From positions 186,001-250,000 of the forward strand of contig NZ_BMCR01000003.1 of the NCBI RefSeq assembly GCF_014635285.1: a stretch of 64,000 nt of DNA, in the 5' to 3' direction. The notes under the pieces are model-generated. The model was not told the origin of the DNA and did not search any database. It was given only the letters and a program-made list of their open reading frames with translations. Shown one piece after another: positions 53,785 to 63,086 of this stretch; the first letter of the stretch is position 1; each line of letters starts with the position of its first letter. The stretch is from Stappia taiwanensis (lineage in GTDB: Bacteria; Pseudomonadota; Alphaproteobacteria; Rhizobiales; Stappiaceae). The position numbers and the translations under genes were made by a program.

Positions 53785-53901
53785 TCTCCCGGAACAGAGG
53801 CAGGCACAGGTGAAGTCTTAACAAGACCTGAAGACCGAGACGCAAAAAAATCCATTTTGCGAAAAGGTTAATATCCGTTCATCAATATTGCTCATACCTG
53901 A

Positions 53902-53909
53902 TTAACCAT
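53902..53909 (+). promoter_or_regulatory. CtrA-like half site TTAACCAT upstream of cpaB
   Basis: A second exact TTAACCAT, about 95 bp before cpaB, in a strongly AT-rich 219-bp gap. Other TTAA cores are at 53818 and 53868. This suggests the cpaBCDEF-tadBC transcript has its own promoter apart from flp. Confidence 0.55.
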
Positions 53910-54003
53910 GTCTTGACCATTTCTCCCCCACAGTAAAAACGACAGGGGTCGGTATGCGTGATGCATCCGGCGCGGAATGGTTGTTTGCGTGGGTGTTAGG
54001 GAC

Positions 54004-54783
54004 ATGAAAGTCGCACGGTTGGTTATCCTGGGTGTGGCGCTGGGCGCGGGTCTTCTGGCCGCGCGCATGATGATGGGCTCCGCACCGGATCCGGTTCCTC
54101 AGCAGGCAAGCGCTCCCGCGCCCGAAATCGAGCGCAGGGAGGTGCTGACGGCCGCCAGGGACGTGGCGCTGGGCACGGCGCTGTCGGCCGACGATCTGAG
54201 CTGGGCTGAATGGCCGAAGGACCTGGCGCCGCAAAACGCCATCCTGCGGTCCGACCAACCCGATGCGCTCGATGAATTCGTCGGCCAGATCGCCAAGGCG
54301 CCGGTCTATGCCGGCGAGCCGATCCGCGCGGAACGGCTGATCGCCACGGATCGCGGGTTCATGGCGGCGATCCTGCCGAAGGGCAAACGGGCGATCGGCG
54401 TGTCGGTCGAGGCGCTGACCACCGCCGGCGGTTTCATTCTGCCGGGCGACAAGGCCGATGTGATCCTGACCCGCCAGGTGAACGCACGCGGCGGCAATTC
54501 CTTCACCAGCGAAACCATCCTTCAGAACATTCGCGTTCTTGCCATCGACACCACCACGGCCGGCGAGCAGGACGAGAAGACCCTGACGCCGGGCCAGACG
54601 GCGACGCTGGAGCTGACGCCGGAGCAGGCGGAGATCGTCGCCCAGGCCAGCCAGCTCGGCACCATCTCCCTTGTGTTGCGCAGTGCGCAGGATTCCGCGG
54701 ATGACGCGGAGGAAGAGGCCGTCGGTGGCGGCGTCAATTTCGTGAAATTCGGCGTGCCCAGTCATTCCCGGACCAACCGATAG
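54004..54783 (+). CDS. cpaB: Flp pilus assembly protein CpaB/RcpC
   Basis: A 259-residue periplasmic protein anchored by an N-terminal helix (LVILGVALGAGLLAARMM). An SAF-type domain (VLTAARDVALGTALSADDLSW) and the RcpC/CpaB domain (PKGKRAIGVSVEALTTAGGFILPGDK region) follow. The protein supports secretin function in the Tad system. ATG 54004 is chosen as the start because it gives the family N-terminus just before the membrane helix. Confidence 0.92.
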   Translation: MKVARLVILGVALGAGLLAARMMMGSAPDPVPQQASAPAPEIERREVLTAARDVALGTALSADDLSWAEWPKDLAPQNAILRSDQPDALDEFVGQIAKAPVYAGEPIRAERLIATDRGFMAAILPKGKRAIGVSVEALTTAGGFILPGDKADVILTRQVNARGGNSFTSETILQNIRVLAIDTTTAGEQDEKTLTPGQTATLELTPEQAEIVAQASQLGTISLVLRSAQDSADDAEEEAVGGGVNFVKFGVPSHSRTNR

Positions 54784-54818
54784 GACGAGATGGGGCGATG
54801 ACGTCAAGGAGAACAAAA

Positions 54819-56261
54819 ATGTTGGCACAACGGGTCCTCGGCATCGGCATGGCGTTTGCCCTGGCCTTGGGCGGTCTTGCCTGGACAGGCGCGGCCTCCG
54901 CCCAAGGCTATCCCAAGACCGTGAACATCGGCGCCGGCGAGCGGGTCGCCGGGCGCATGTTGCGGGTGGGCCTTGGACGGTCCGTCGTCGTCAATCTGGG
55001 CGAAGAAGTCAGCGATGTGATCGTCTCCAATCCGGAAATCGCCGATGCGGTGGTGCGCAGCAGCCGGCGGGTGTTCGTGTTCGGCAACAAGGCGGGGCAG
55101 GCGAGCCTGTTCCTGTTCGGCCGGGGCGGCAACCAGATCGCCAGTTTCGATCTGGCGGTGGAAACGGATACCACCGATCTCAACGCGCTGATCCGCCGGG
55201 CCGTGCCGGGTGCTCAGGTGCGGGCGGAATCGGTCAATGGCAATCTCATCCTCACCGGCACCGCCAGCAGCACCGCCGAGGCGCAGCGGGCGGCCGATCT
55301 GGCCACCCGGTTCAGCGCCCGGGGCGGCGAGGGCGGCCTGCCGGTGCTCAACATGATTTCCGTGACCGGCAAGGATCAGGTGCATCTGAAGGTGACGGTT
55401 GCCGAGGTCGAGCGGTCGATCATCAAGCAGCTCGGCGTCAACCTGGCCGGCAATATCGGCATCGGCAACTACAACATCGGCTTCAACAACCAGCCGCCCT
55501 TCACGGTCAACACCAATGTGATCGGCCGGGCTGCCGGCGGCCTCTATGACGCCACCAATCCGGCGGCGGCGGCCGGCTTCGTCGCCGGCGCGACCCAGAT
55601 CAAGGCGAATATTGAGGCGCTGCAGCGCGACGGCGTGATCCGCACCCTGGCCGAACCCACCCTGACGGCGATTTCCGGCGAGAACGCCAGCTTCCTGGCC
55701 GGCGGCGAATTCCCGATCCCCATTGCCGACGACAACAACAAGATCACCGTCGAGTTCAAGAAATTCGGTGTCGGTCTCGATTTCACGCCGGTGGTGCTGA
55801 GCGGGGGGCGGATCTCCCTGCGGGTCAAGACCGAGGTCAGCGAGATCACCCAGGAAGGGGCGGTCAATGCCGGTGTGCTGACCATTCCGGCGCTGAAGGT
55901 GCGCCGGGCCGAATCCACCGTCGAGCTGCCCTCCGGCGGCACCCTCGTGATGGCCGGTCTTTTGAAGGAATCCTACAAGCAGGACCTCAACGGCGTGCCG
56001 GGGCTGATGCAGGTGCCGATCCTCGGTGCCCTGTTCAAGAGCCGCGATTTCCTGCGTCAGGAAACCGAACTGGTGGTGTTCGTCACCCCCTATACGGTCA
56101 AGCCGGTGGCCCGCTCCGAGCTGGTGACGCCGGTCAAGAACCTGGCGCCGGCAACCGATGGCGACACCATTTTCCTGAACCGTTTGAACCGGGTCTACCG
56201 GGTGTCCGGCGAAGCGGGCAACGGCGGCTATCACGGCAATGTCGGATTCATCTACGAATGA
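54819..56261 (+). CDS. cpaC: Flp pilus outer-membrane secretin CpaC/RcpA
   Basis: A 480-residue secretin. A signal peptide ends at GAASAQ (residue 29), then an N-terminal pilus domain (VVVNLGEEVSDVIVSNPEIA), a BON-like segment, and the secretin core (GVNLAGNIGIGN, TLTAISGENASFLAGGEFPIP, GLDFTPVVL, AGLLKES). It should form the outer-membrane pore through which the pilus passes. ATG 54819 is preferred over ATG 54798 because AAGGAG lies 7 nt upstream. It ends with an overlap or near-overlap with cpaD. Confidence 0.94.
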   Translation: MLAQRVLGIGMAFALALGGLAWTGAASAQGYPKTVNIGAGERVAGRMLRVGLGRSVVVNLGEEVSDVIVSNPEIADAVVRSSRRVFVFGNKAGQASLFLFGRGGNQIASFDLAVETDTTDLNALIRRAVPGAQVRAESVNGNLILTGTASSTAEAQRAADLATRFSARGGEGGLPVLNMISVTGKDQVHLKVTVAEVERSIIKQLGVNLAGNIGIGNYNIGFNNQPPFTVNTNVIGRAAGGLYDATNPAAAAGFVAGATQIKANIEALQRDGVIRTLAEPTLTAISGENASFLAGGEFPIPIADDNNKITVEFKKFGVGLDFTPVVLSGGRISLRVKTEVSEITQEGAVNAGVLTIPALKVRRAESTVELPSGGTLVMAGLLKESYKQDLNGVPGLMQVPILGALFKSRDFLRQETELVVFVTPYTVKPVARSELVTPVKNLAPATDGDTIFLNRLNRVYRVSGEAGNGGYHGNVGFIYE

Positions 56262-56272
56262 GGACCGGACCC

Positions 56273-57031
56273 ATGCAGCCTTTCAAAATCAGATATGTGC
56301 GCGCATCGGCGGGTCTCCGGCGGCGTGCGGTTCCGGCCGCGGCCCTGCTGGCCACGCTCCTGCTCGCCGGCTGCCAGTCCCAGCCGACCTACAATGCACT
56401 GGCGGCAAACGACTATCGCCTGCGCCATCCGATTACCGTGCGCGAGGCGCCGCGCACCATGGATCTGCCGATCGGCACCGGCTCGCGCCGGCTGTCGCCG
56501 CAGATGGCGGCGGCGATTTCCTCCTTTGGCGGCGATGCCCGCAGTCAGGGCGGCGGTACGGTGGAGATCGTGGCCCCGTCCGGTTCGGCGAACGAGGCGG
56601 CGGTGCATTCCCTTTTGCCGCAGATCCGCAAGGCGCTTACCCGGGGCGGGGTGGCGCGCAAGCGGATCATCACCCGCAGCTATCCGGTGCATGATACCGA
56701 GGTCGCCGCGCCGGTACGGCTTGCCTACATGACGATGCGCGCCACCGCCGGTCCTTGCGGGCAATGGCCGGACAACATCACCGGCGGCTCGCCGACCAAA
56801 CACAATCCGCAGCTCAACAACACGCTCTATTCGAACTTCGGATGCTCGGCCCAGGCCAATCTGGCGGCGATGGTCGAAAACCCCGCCGATCTCCTTTATC
56901 CGCGTGCTTCGGCGCCGGGCGACCAGATGCGCCGGGGCACCGTCTACGAGAAGTATCGCAAGGGTGAGAAGACCGCGTCCGACTACAAGGAAGGCGATGG
57001 CGCGCGGATTTCCGATGCGGTTGGCAATTGA
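56273..57031 (+). CDS. cpaD: Flp pilus assembly lipoprotein CpaD
   Basis: A 252-residue CpaD-family protein. The N-terminal signal ends in a lipobox LLLAGC, so the mature protein is an outer-membrane lipoprotein that assists the CpaC secretin. Family features include GCSAQANLAAMVENPADLLYP with its Cys. ATG 56273 follows AGGA at 8 nt; ATG 56258, which overlaps the cpaC stop (ATGA), is an alternative and would add five residues. Confidence 0.92.
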   Translation: MQPFKIRYVRASAGLRRRAVPAAALLATLLLAGCQSQPTYNALAANDYRLRHPITVREAPRTMDLPIGTGSRRLSPQMAAAISSFGGDARSQGGGTVEIVAPSGSANEAAVHSLLPQIRKALTRGGVARKRIITRSYPVHDTEVAAPVRLAYMTMRATAGPCGQWPDNITGGSPTKHNPQLNNTLYSNFGCSAQANLAAMVENPADLLYPRASAPGDQMRRGTVYEKYRKGEKTASDYKEGDGARISDAVGN

Positions 57032-57048
57032 CCGGGGGAGACAGACCG

Positions 57049-58356
57049 ATGAAGGAACCCGCATTTGACGATGCGCTGGCGGACGGGCCGTCTCTGTCGC
57101 AACTGGCCGAGCCGGTGACCGAGCCGCCGGTCGATACCCTGTCGCTGCGGTCGATCCCGCGAATTGCCATCCAGGCGTTTTGCGAAAGCGACGCGGTGAT
57201 CGGCGTCATCGAGGGCGTTGGTGCCGACCGGCGCATGGCGAAGACCCACGTGAAGGTGCACAAGGGCGGGATCGCGGCGGCGATCGAGTTCTACCGCAAT
57301 GCGCCGACGCCGAACCTGATCATGATCGAGAGCCGGCTGGCCCCTGCGAAACTGCTGGAGGGGCTGGAGGATCTTGCCGAGGTTTGCGATGCCGGGACCA
57401 AGGTGATCATCATCGGTCATGTCAATGACGTGCCGCTCTACCGCGAACTCATCCATCGCGGCATCAGCGATTACCTTGTCGCGCCGATCGACCTGTTTCA
57501 GGTGATCCGTACGATTGGCGATCTCTACACCGACCCGGACGCGGAACCGCTTGGCCGGACCCTGGCCTTTGTCGGGGCGAAGGGCGGGGCCGGCGCCTCG
57601 ACCGTGGCGCATAATGTCGCCTGGTCGATCGGCCGGATGTATGACAGCGACGTGGTGCTGGCCGATCTTGACCTCGCCTTTGGCACCGCCGGTCTCGATT
57701 TCAACCAGGATCCGCTGCAAGGGGTGCATGAGGCCGTGTCCTCGCCCGACCGTCTCGATGAGACGATGCTGGATCGCTTGCTGGCGAAATGCGCGGACCG
57801 TCTCAGCCTGCTGGCCGCGCCTGCCTCGCTGGAGCGGACCTACGATTATGGCGAAACCAGTTTCGACGGGCTGGTCGATGTGATGCGTCAGGGGGCACCA
57901 TCTGTGGTGCTCGACATGCCCCATGGCTGGACCAATTGGATGCGCAAGCTGTTGGCCTCGTCCGATGACGTCATCCTGGTGGCGGAGCCGGATCTGGCGA
58001 ACTTGCGCAATGCCAAGAACCTGGCGGATACCTTGCGTCAGTTGCGGCCCAACGACCCGGCGCCGAAGCTGGTGCTGAACCGGGTCGGCGTGCCGAAGCG
58101 ACCGGAGATCAAGACGGCGGAATTCGCCGACGCGCTCGGTCTGGAGGCCATCGCGATCATTCCGTTCGAGCCGCAACTTTTCGGAACCGCCGCCAACAAT
58201 GGCCAAATGATCGGCGAACAGGATGCGCGGCACACGACGGCGGCGCTGTTCGAGCAGATCGCGCAAGCGGCCACCGGACGCGGCGAGGCACGCCGGGACA
58301 AGGGGCTGGCAATCGGGTCTCTGGTGACCCGAATTCTGAAACGGGCATCGAAATAG
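57049..58356 (+). CDS. cpaE: Flp pilus localisation ATPase-like protein CpaE/TadZ
   Basis: A 435-residue protein with an N-terminal receiver-like domain (about 40-150) lacking clear phosphorylation chemistry and a C-terminal ParA/MinD domain. Its nucleotide loop is GAKGGAGASTVAHN: the signature Lys is kept but the usual second Lys of GKT/S is Ala, as in many CpaE/TadZ proteins. It directs the pilus machine to a cell pole in Caulobacter. ATG 57049 is preferred because GGGGGAG lies 8 nt upstream; TTG 57028 overlaps cpaD. Confidence 0.93.
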   Translation: MKEPAFDDALADGPSLSQLAEPVTEPPVDTLSLRSIPRIAIQAFCESDAVIGVIEGVGADRRMAKTHVKVHKGGIAAAIEFYRNAPTPNLIMIESRLAPAKLLEGLEDLAEVCDAGTKVIIIGHVNDVPLYRELIHRGISDYLVAPIDLFQVIRTIGDLYTDPDAEPLGRTLAFVGAKGGAGASTVAHNVAWSIGRMYDSDVVLADLDLAFGTAGLDFNQDPLQGVHEAVSSPDRLDETMLDRLLAKCADRLSLLAAPASLERTYDYGETSFDGLVDVMRQGAPSVVLDMPHGWTNWMRKLLASSDDVILVAEPDLANLRNAKNLADTLRQLRPNDPAPKLVLNRVGVPKRPEIKTAEFADALGLEAIAIIPFEPQLFGTAANNGQMIGEQDARHTTAALFEQIAQAATGRGEARRDKGLAIGSLVTRILKRASK

Positions 58357-58420
58357 GCCACCCGGCAACGGGTGACGGTCCGCTCGCTTCGGCGGGGGAC
58401 AAAGCTGAGAGCAGGTGACA

Positions 58421-59911
58421 ATGTTCGGTCGACGAGGCGCATCATCTGGAACGCCGGTTTCCCGCCCGCAGGACACTGCGGTTGCGGCGCCGGACGTGCG
58501 TGTTGATCCGGCTCCTGCCAACCCGGCACCTGCCGCCGCGCCGCCGCCCCCTTCCGCGCCGCCGCCCGCGCCCGCCGCGCCCACCCCTGCGGCGCCGGCC
58601 AAGCCGGCGACACGCCGGTCGGACGACTACTACGCAACCAAGGCGTCGATCTTCAACGCGCTGGTCGAGGCCATCGATCTGTCGATGCTGACGCGGATGA
58701 GCGCGGAGGATGCGCGCGAGGAAATCCGCGACGTCGTCAACGACATCATCGCGTTGAAGAATGTCGTCATGTCGATTTCCGAGCAGGAGGACCTGCTTGA
58801 GGATATCTGCAATGACGTTCTGGGCTACGGGCCGCTGGAGCCGTTGCTCGCCCGCGACGACATCGCCGACATCATGGTCAATGGCGCCGACACGGTCTAC
58901 ATCGAGACCGAAGGCCAGATGCAGCAGACCAGCGTTCGCTTCCGCGACAACAAGCAGCTGATGAACATCTGTCAGCGGATCGTCAGCCAGGTCGGCCGGC
59001 GCGTCGACGAAGCCAGCCCGATCTGCGACGCGCGCCTTCCCGATGGCTCGCGCGTCAATGTGATCGCGCCGCCGCTGGCGATCGACGGTCCGACCCTGAC
59101 CATTCGTAAGTTCAAGAAGGACAAGCTGACGCTGAAGCAGCTTGTCCAGTTCGGGTCGATCACCCCGGAGGGCGCGACGATCCTGGAGATCATCGGCCGC
59201 AGCCGATGCAATGTGCTGATTTCCGGCGGTACGGGCTCGGGCAAGACGACCCTGCTCAACTGCCTGACCGCCTATATCGACCTCACCGAACGCATCATCA
59301 CCTGCGAGGATTCGGCCGAGCTGCAGCTTCAGCAGCCACATGTGGTGCGTCTGGAAACCCGCCCGCCGAACCTGGAGGGCGAGGGCGAGGTGACCATGCG
59401 CGACCTGGTCAAGAACTGTCTGCGCATGCGGCCCGAGCGGATCATCGTCGGCGAGGTGCGCGGACCGGAGGCGCTCGATCTGTTGCAGGCGATGAACACC
59501 GGCCATGACGGCTCGATGGGCACCTTGCACGCCAACAGCCCGCGCGAGGCCCTGTCGCGTATCGAATCGATGATCACCATGGGCGGCTTCTCGCTGCCTT
59601 CGCGCACCTTGCGCGAGATGATCGTTGCCTCGATCGATGTGATCGTGCAGGCGCAGCGGCTGCGGGACGGCTCCCGGAGGATCACCCATGTCACCGAAGT
59701 GGTGGGCATGGAAGGCGATGTGATCATCACCCAGGACATCTTCGTCTATGACCTGATGGGCGAAGATGCCAATGGCCGGTTGCTTGGCCGCCATCGCTCC
59801 ACCGGCATCGGCCGGCCGAAGTTCTGGGAGAAGGCCCGCTACTTCGGTGAGGAACACCGCCTGAGTGCGGCGCTTGACGCCGCCGAGGTCTCGGAGCTTG
59901 GCCATGTCTGA
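58421..59911 (+). CDS. cpaF: Flp pilus motor ATPase CpaF/TadA
   Basis: A 496-residue type II/IV secretion ATPase powering pilus extension and retraction. The first 65 residues are a Pro/Ala-rich disordered leader. Walker A is [12 protein letters not shown], the Asp box and Walker B follow ([19 protein letters not shown]), and the His box is [19 protein letters not shown] 58421 is used; GTG 58415 is an alternative. It overlaps tadB by 8 bp. Confidence 0.95.
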   Translation: MFGRRGASSGTPVSRPQDTAVAAPDVRVDPAPANPAPAAAPPPPSAPPPAPAAPTPAAPAKPATRRSDDYYATKASIFNALVEAIDLSMLTRMSAEDAREEIRDVVNDIIALKNVVMSISEQEDLLEDICNDVLGYGPLEPLLARDDIADIMVNGADTVYIETEGQMQQTSVRFRDNKQLMNICQRIVSQVGRRVDEASPICDARLPDGSRVNVIAPPLAIDGPTLTIRKFKKDKLTLKQLVQFGSITPEGATILEIIGRSRCNVLISGGTGSGKTTLLNCLTAYIDLTERIITCEDSAELQLQQPHVVRLETRPPNLEGEGEVTMRDLVKNCLRMRPERIIVGEVRGPEALDLLQAMNTGHDGSMGTLHANSPREALSRIESMITMGGFSLPSRTLREMIVASIDVIVQAQRLRDGSRRITHVTEVVGMEGDVIITQDIFVYDLMGEDANGRLLGRHRSTGIGRPKFWEKARYFGEEHRLSAALDAAEVSELGHV

Positions 59912-60923
59912 CCTTCAGGCCCTGCTGACCCCGGAACTGACGATGATCGCGGTGGTCTTGCTGGTGGCCTTTTCCATCGGCGGGGTGCTCTACGCCCTGT
60001 TCCAGCCGAGCCTTAGCGGTGAAAAGCGCGGCATGCAGCGGTTGCAGCATGTGAAGGCACGGGCCGAGACCCGCGAGGCGAGCCAGCGGGTGCGCGATCT
60101 CGACCGGCGGCGCCGGTCCGTGCAGGACCAGTTGAAGGAATTCGAGGAGCGGGAGCGCAACAAGCACCGCGATGCCGCCCGTCCAAGCCTTGAAAAGCGC
60201 ATCAGCCAAGCCGGGCTGCACTGGACCAAGCAGAAGTTCTGGATCGTGTCGGGTGTCTGCGGCTTGGTGAGCATGGTGTTGGCGCTCCTTGTCACCTCCT
60301 CCTATTTCCTCATTCTCTGCATTGCCTTTGTCGGCTTCTTCGGTCTTCCCAGGTTCTACATCTCCCGTCGGCGCAAGAAGCGGATCGAGGCGTTCCTGCT
60401 CGAATTGCCCAATGCGGTCGACGTGATCGTGCGCGGTACCCGGGCGGGTCTGCCGCTGGGGGAATGCATCCAGATCGTCTCGGCGGAGGCGCGCGAGCCG
60501 ATTGCCTCCGAGTTCCGGCAGATCGTCGAGGCGCAGACCATGGGCATCACCTTGAGCGAGGCGATCGCCAGGCTGCCGGAACGGGTGCCGGTGCCCGAAG
60601 CGAACTTCCTGGCGATCGTGGTTGCCATCCAGTCCCAGGCCGGCGGCTCGCTGTCCGAAGCGCTCGGCAACCTGTCGAAGGTGCTGCGTGAACGCCGGGC
60701 GATGAAGGGCAAGATCCAGTCGATGAGCCAGGAGGCGAAATCCTCCGCCGCAATCATCGGCTCGCTGCCGTTCCTGGTGGCCGGGGTCATGGCCGTGACC
60801 AGCCCGAGCTACATCATGGTGCTGTTCACCCATCCGACCGGCAACATCATTTTGATCGGCAGTGCCATCTGGATGACGATGGGCATGCTCATCATGAAGA
60901 AAATGATCAATTTCGACTTCTGA
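59904..60923 (+). CDS. tadB: Flp pilus inner-membrane platform protein TadB
   Basis: A 339-residue T2SS-F-domain protein. It has an N-terminal membrane helix, a charged cytoplasmic stretch of about 90 residues, two central helices, the GspF-like domain (ELPNAVDVIVRGTRAGLPLGE) and two C-terminal helices. With TadC it forms the inner-membrane platform driven by CpaF. ATG 59904 lies inside the end of cpaF (8-bp overlap), so it is translationally coupled. Confidence 0.93.
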   Translation: MSDLQALLTPELTMIAVVLLVAFSIGGVLYALFQPSLSGEKRGMQRLQHVKARAETREASQRVRDLDRRRRSVQDQLKEFEERERNKHRDAARPSLEKRISQAGLHWTKQKFWIVSGVCGLVSMVLALLVTSSYFLILCIAFVGFFGLPRFYISRRRKKRIEAFLLELPNAVDVIVRGTRAGLPLGECIQIVSAEAREPIASEFRQIVEAQTMGITLSEAIARLPERVPVPEANFLAIVVAIQSQAGGSLSEALGNLSKVLRERRAMKGKIQSMSQEAKSSAAIIGSLPFLVAGVMAVTSPSYIMVLFTHPTGNIILIGSAIWMTMGMLIMKKMINFDF

Positions 60924-60935
60924 GCGGGATCAGCC

Positions 60936-61919
60936 ATGGCCTTGAACATCTCAGACCTCGCCAACCAGCAGACCATCATTGCCGGCCTGACCATGATTGC
61001 CGTTGCCGGCACCGTGTTCACGCTGGTGATGCCGCTGTTCGAAGGCGACAAGCTCAAGAGCCGGATGAAATCCGTGGCGCTGGAGCGCGAGCAGATGCGT
61101 GCACGCGAGCGCACCCGGCTGGCGAACGAGAAGTCCAGCGCCCGCGCCTCCCTGCGCAACCAGCCGAAGCAGCAGTTGCAGCGCCTTGTCGATCAGTTGA
61201 ACCTGAAGGCACTGATGTCGGACGAAAACACCCGGCTTCGCCTGCTTCAGGCCGGGTTTCGTGGCACCAAGCCGCTCTACACCTTCCTGGCCGTCCGTCT
61301 GGTGATGCCGTTCCTCTTGTTGCTGGCCACCTTGTTCTATCTCTTTGCGGTGATCGGCTACGAGGGATCGGCGACCATCGCCGTGACCATTGCCTGCGCG
61401 GCCGCCTTTCTCGGCTATTATGTGCCGGACATCTACCTGCGCAACAGCATCCAGAAGCGTCAGTTGTCGATCAGTCGGGCCTGGCCGGATGCGCTCGATC
61501 TGATGCTGATCTGCGTGGAATCGGGCATGTCGATCGAGGTGGCCTTCCACAAGGTCGCCGACGAAATCGGCGTTCAGTCCGTTGCGCTGGCCGAAGAACT
61601 GACCCTCACCAACGCGGAACTCTCCTTCCTCGGCGAGCGCCGTGTCGCCTACGAGAACCTTGCCAGGCGCACGGGGCTGGAAGGGGTCAAGAATGTCTGT
61701 CTGGCGCTGATCCAGGCGGAGCGCTATGGCACGCCCGTCTCCCAGGCCCTGCGGGTGATGGCGGATGAAAACCGCTCACAGCGCATGCAGGCGGCGGAAA
61801 AGAAGGCCGCGGCCCTGCCGCCCAAGCTGACCGTGCCGATGATCGTCTTCTTCCTGCCGGTGCTCTTGGCGGTGATCATCGGACCGGTGATCCTGCAGGT
61901 GCTCGCCACCTTCAAATAG
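60936..61919 (+). CDS. tadC: Flp pilus inner-membrane platform protein TadC
   Basis: A 327-residue T2SS-F-domain protein, paralogous in fold to TadB. It has an N-terminal helix, a basic cytoplasmic stretch, central helices (LVMPFLLLLATLFYLFAVI), the F domain (WPDALDLMLICVESGMSIEVA) and a C-terminal helix (IVFFLPVLLAVIIGPVILQVL). It is 12 bp after tadB and ends the plus-strand pilus operon. Confidence 0.93.
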   Translation: MALNISDLANQQTIIAGLTMIAVAGTVFTLVMPLFEGDKLKSRMKSVALEREQMRARERTRLANEKSSARASLRNQPKQQLQRLVDQLNLKALMSDENTRLRLLQAGFRGTKPLYTFLAVRLVMPFLLLLATLFYLFAVIGYEGSATIAVTIACAAAFLGYYVPDIYLRNSIQKRQLSISRAWPDALDLMLICVESGMSIEVAFHKVADEIGVQSVALAEELTLTNAELSFLGERRVAYENLARRTGLEGVKNVCLALIQAERYGTPVSQALRVMADENRSQRMQAAEKKAAALPPKLTVPMIVFFLPVLLAVIIGPVILQVLATFK

Positions 61920-62007
61920 GCTGCCGTTCTCCAGAGCGGAAACTGGCCCCGGCGGGCAGGCTCGTCCTGCGTGCGGACCGATCCCGTGAACCCGCGCGCC
62001 ATTACCG

Positions 62008-62045
62008 AAAACGCCTCCGGCGGGGGGGGGGGCGGCCGGAGGCGT
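62008..62045 (-). terminator. Intrinsic terminator of tadD with a G11 tract in the loop
   Basis: ACGCCTCCGGC (62011-62021) pairs perfectly with GCCGGAGGCGT (62035-62045). Read on the minus strand it ends in TTTT and lies about 42 bp after the tadD stop, so it mainly serves that gene. The 13-nt loop contains a run of eleven G on the plus strand (62022-62032). Confidence 0.7.
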
Positions 62046-62086
62046 GGTGATTGGGCTCATCGCTTGAATTGGGGGCGGACGCTATC

Positions 62087-62920
62087 CTAGCTGCCGCGTT
62101 TCTTCTTCTTGTCGGCAGCGGAAATCTCCGCCCAGGAATTGCGCTGCGCCAGCATCGATTTCAGATAGGCAATGTTCTGTTCCGCCTGCGCCGGATCGAG
62201 CTCGGCCCGGGCGACCTGTTCCGCTTCGCCGAACCGTCCCTGCAGGCCGAGGGCAAGCGCCAGGTTCTGCCGGATGCGGCTGTCGGCCTTCGGGCTCTGG
62301 GCGGCGGAGCGCAGGATTTTTTCCGCTTGCGTGACTTCGCCGGCCAGAAGATGCGACATCGCCAGATTGTTGAGAAGGCTCGGCTCGCCGGGGGCGATCT
62401 TCAGCGCCTGATTGTACAGCGCCCGCGCCTTGGCGGTGTTGCCCATCTGGTCGTTGATGGCGGCGGCGGCGGACATCAGCCGCCAGTCGGGCTGGGTCGG
62501 GGTCTGCGCGCCCTCGATCACCTGCAGCGCTTCCGGCAGCTTGCCGCCCATCGCCAGCACCTTGCCATAGGCGGCGGCGATGTCGCGGTCGCGCTGATGC
62601 TGGATCACCGCCTTGCGCAGCACTGCTTCGGCCTGCGGGATCTGGCCGTTGCGGCGCAGCGCTGCGGCGTAATTGAGAATGTTCTCCCGGTCCTTCGGCG
62701 CGCGCGCATAGGCCTGCCCCCAATAGCCAACCGCCTGCCGGGCCGGGTCCGAGCCGGGCGCCGCATAGGGCGCGCCGCGCCCCGCATGGGTGCCCACCGC
62801 CTTGTTCGACGACGCGCAGCCGCCGAGCGCCAGGGCTGCCGCCAGCGACAGGGCAAGGGTCAGATGTGAGGCGGTGAGACCAAACCGGGGGCTCTGCCTC
62901 TTGGGGCTGGTGAACGGCAT
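62087..62920 (-). CDS. tadD: Flp pilus TPR lipoprotein TadD
   Basis: A 277-residue lipoprotein. A signal peptide ends in the lipobox LALGGC at about residue 36. The rest is a chain of about five tetratricopeptide-type helical repeats (for example AGEVTQAEKILRSAAQ, GRFGEAEQVARAEL) ending in a basic tail KKKKRGS. TadD is thought to help localise or stabilise the outer-membrane secretin. ATG 62920 is preferred because GAGGAG lies 8 nt upstream; a longer frame begins at 62956. It is convergent with tadC. Confidence 0.9.
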   Translation of the reverse strand: MPFTSPKRQSPRFGLTASHLTLALSLAAALALGGCASSNKAVGTHAGRGAPYAAPGSDPARQAVGYWGQAYARAPKDRENILNYAAALRRNGQIPQAEAVLRKAVIQHQRDRDIAAAYGKVLAMGGKLPEALQVIEGAQTPTQPDWRLMSAAAAINDQMGNTAKARALYNQALKIAPGEPSLLNNLAMSHLLAGEVTQAEKILRSAAQSPKADSRIRQNLALALGLQGRFGEAEQVARAELDPAQAEQNIAYLKSMLAQRNSWAEISAADKKKKRGS

Positions 62921-62982
62921 CGACCGGGCTCCTCGGCGCGAGAAACGGGAGTGCAAATTGCGTGAGGCCCATCAATACGTCG

Positions 62983-63005
62983 TTAACCCTAATGCTTCGT
63001 TAAAC
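62983..63005. promoter_or_regulatory. Two TTAA elements in the tadD/aminopeptidase divergent region
   Basis: TTAACCCT at 62983-62990 matches the CtrA half site TTAACCAT at seven of eight positions, and TTAAAC follows at 63000-63005. The spacing of the TTAA cores (13 nt) is not the standard 7. The location upstream of tadD matches the pattern seen elsewhere in this pilus locus. Confidence 0.35.
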
Positions 63006-63086
63006 ACGGGCGGCGCGTGCTTGCGCTCCACGGCAAGCAGGGGTTTGCCGTCCTGCGGCCTTCATGGTCTATACAGGGGATCTCCA

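Noticed and set aside
54804..56234. 476-residue minus-strand open frame opposite cpaC
   Set aside because: Antisense shadow of the secretin gene; no recognisable domain.
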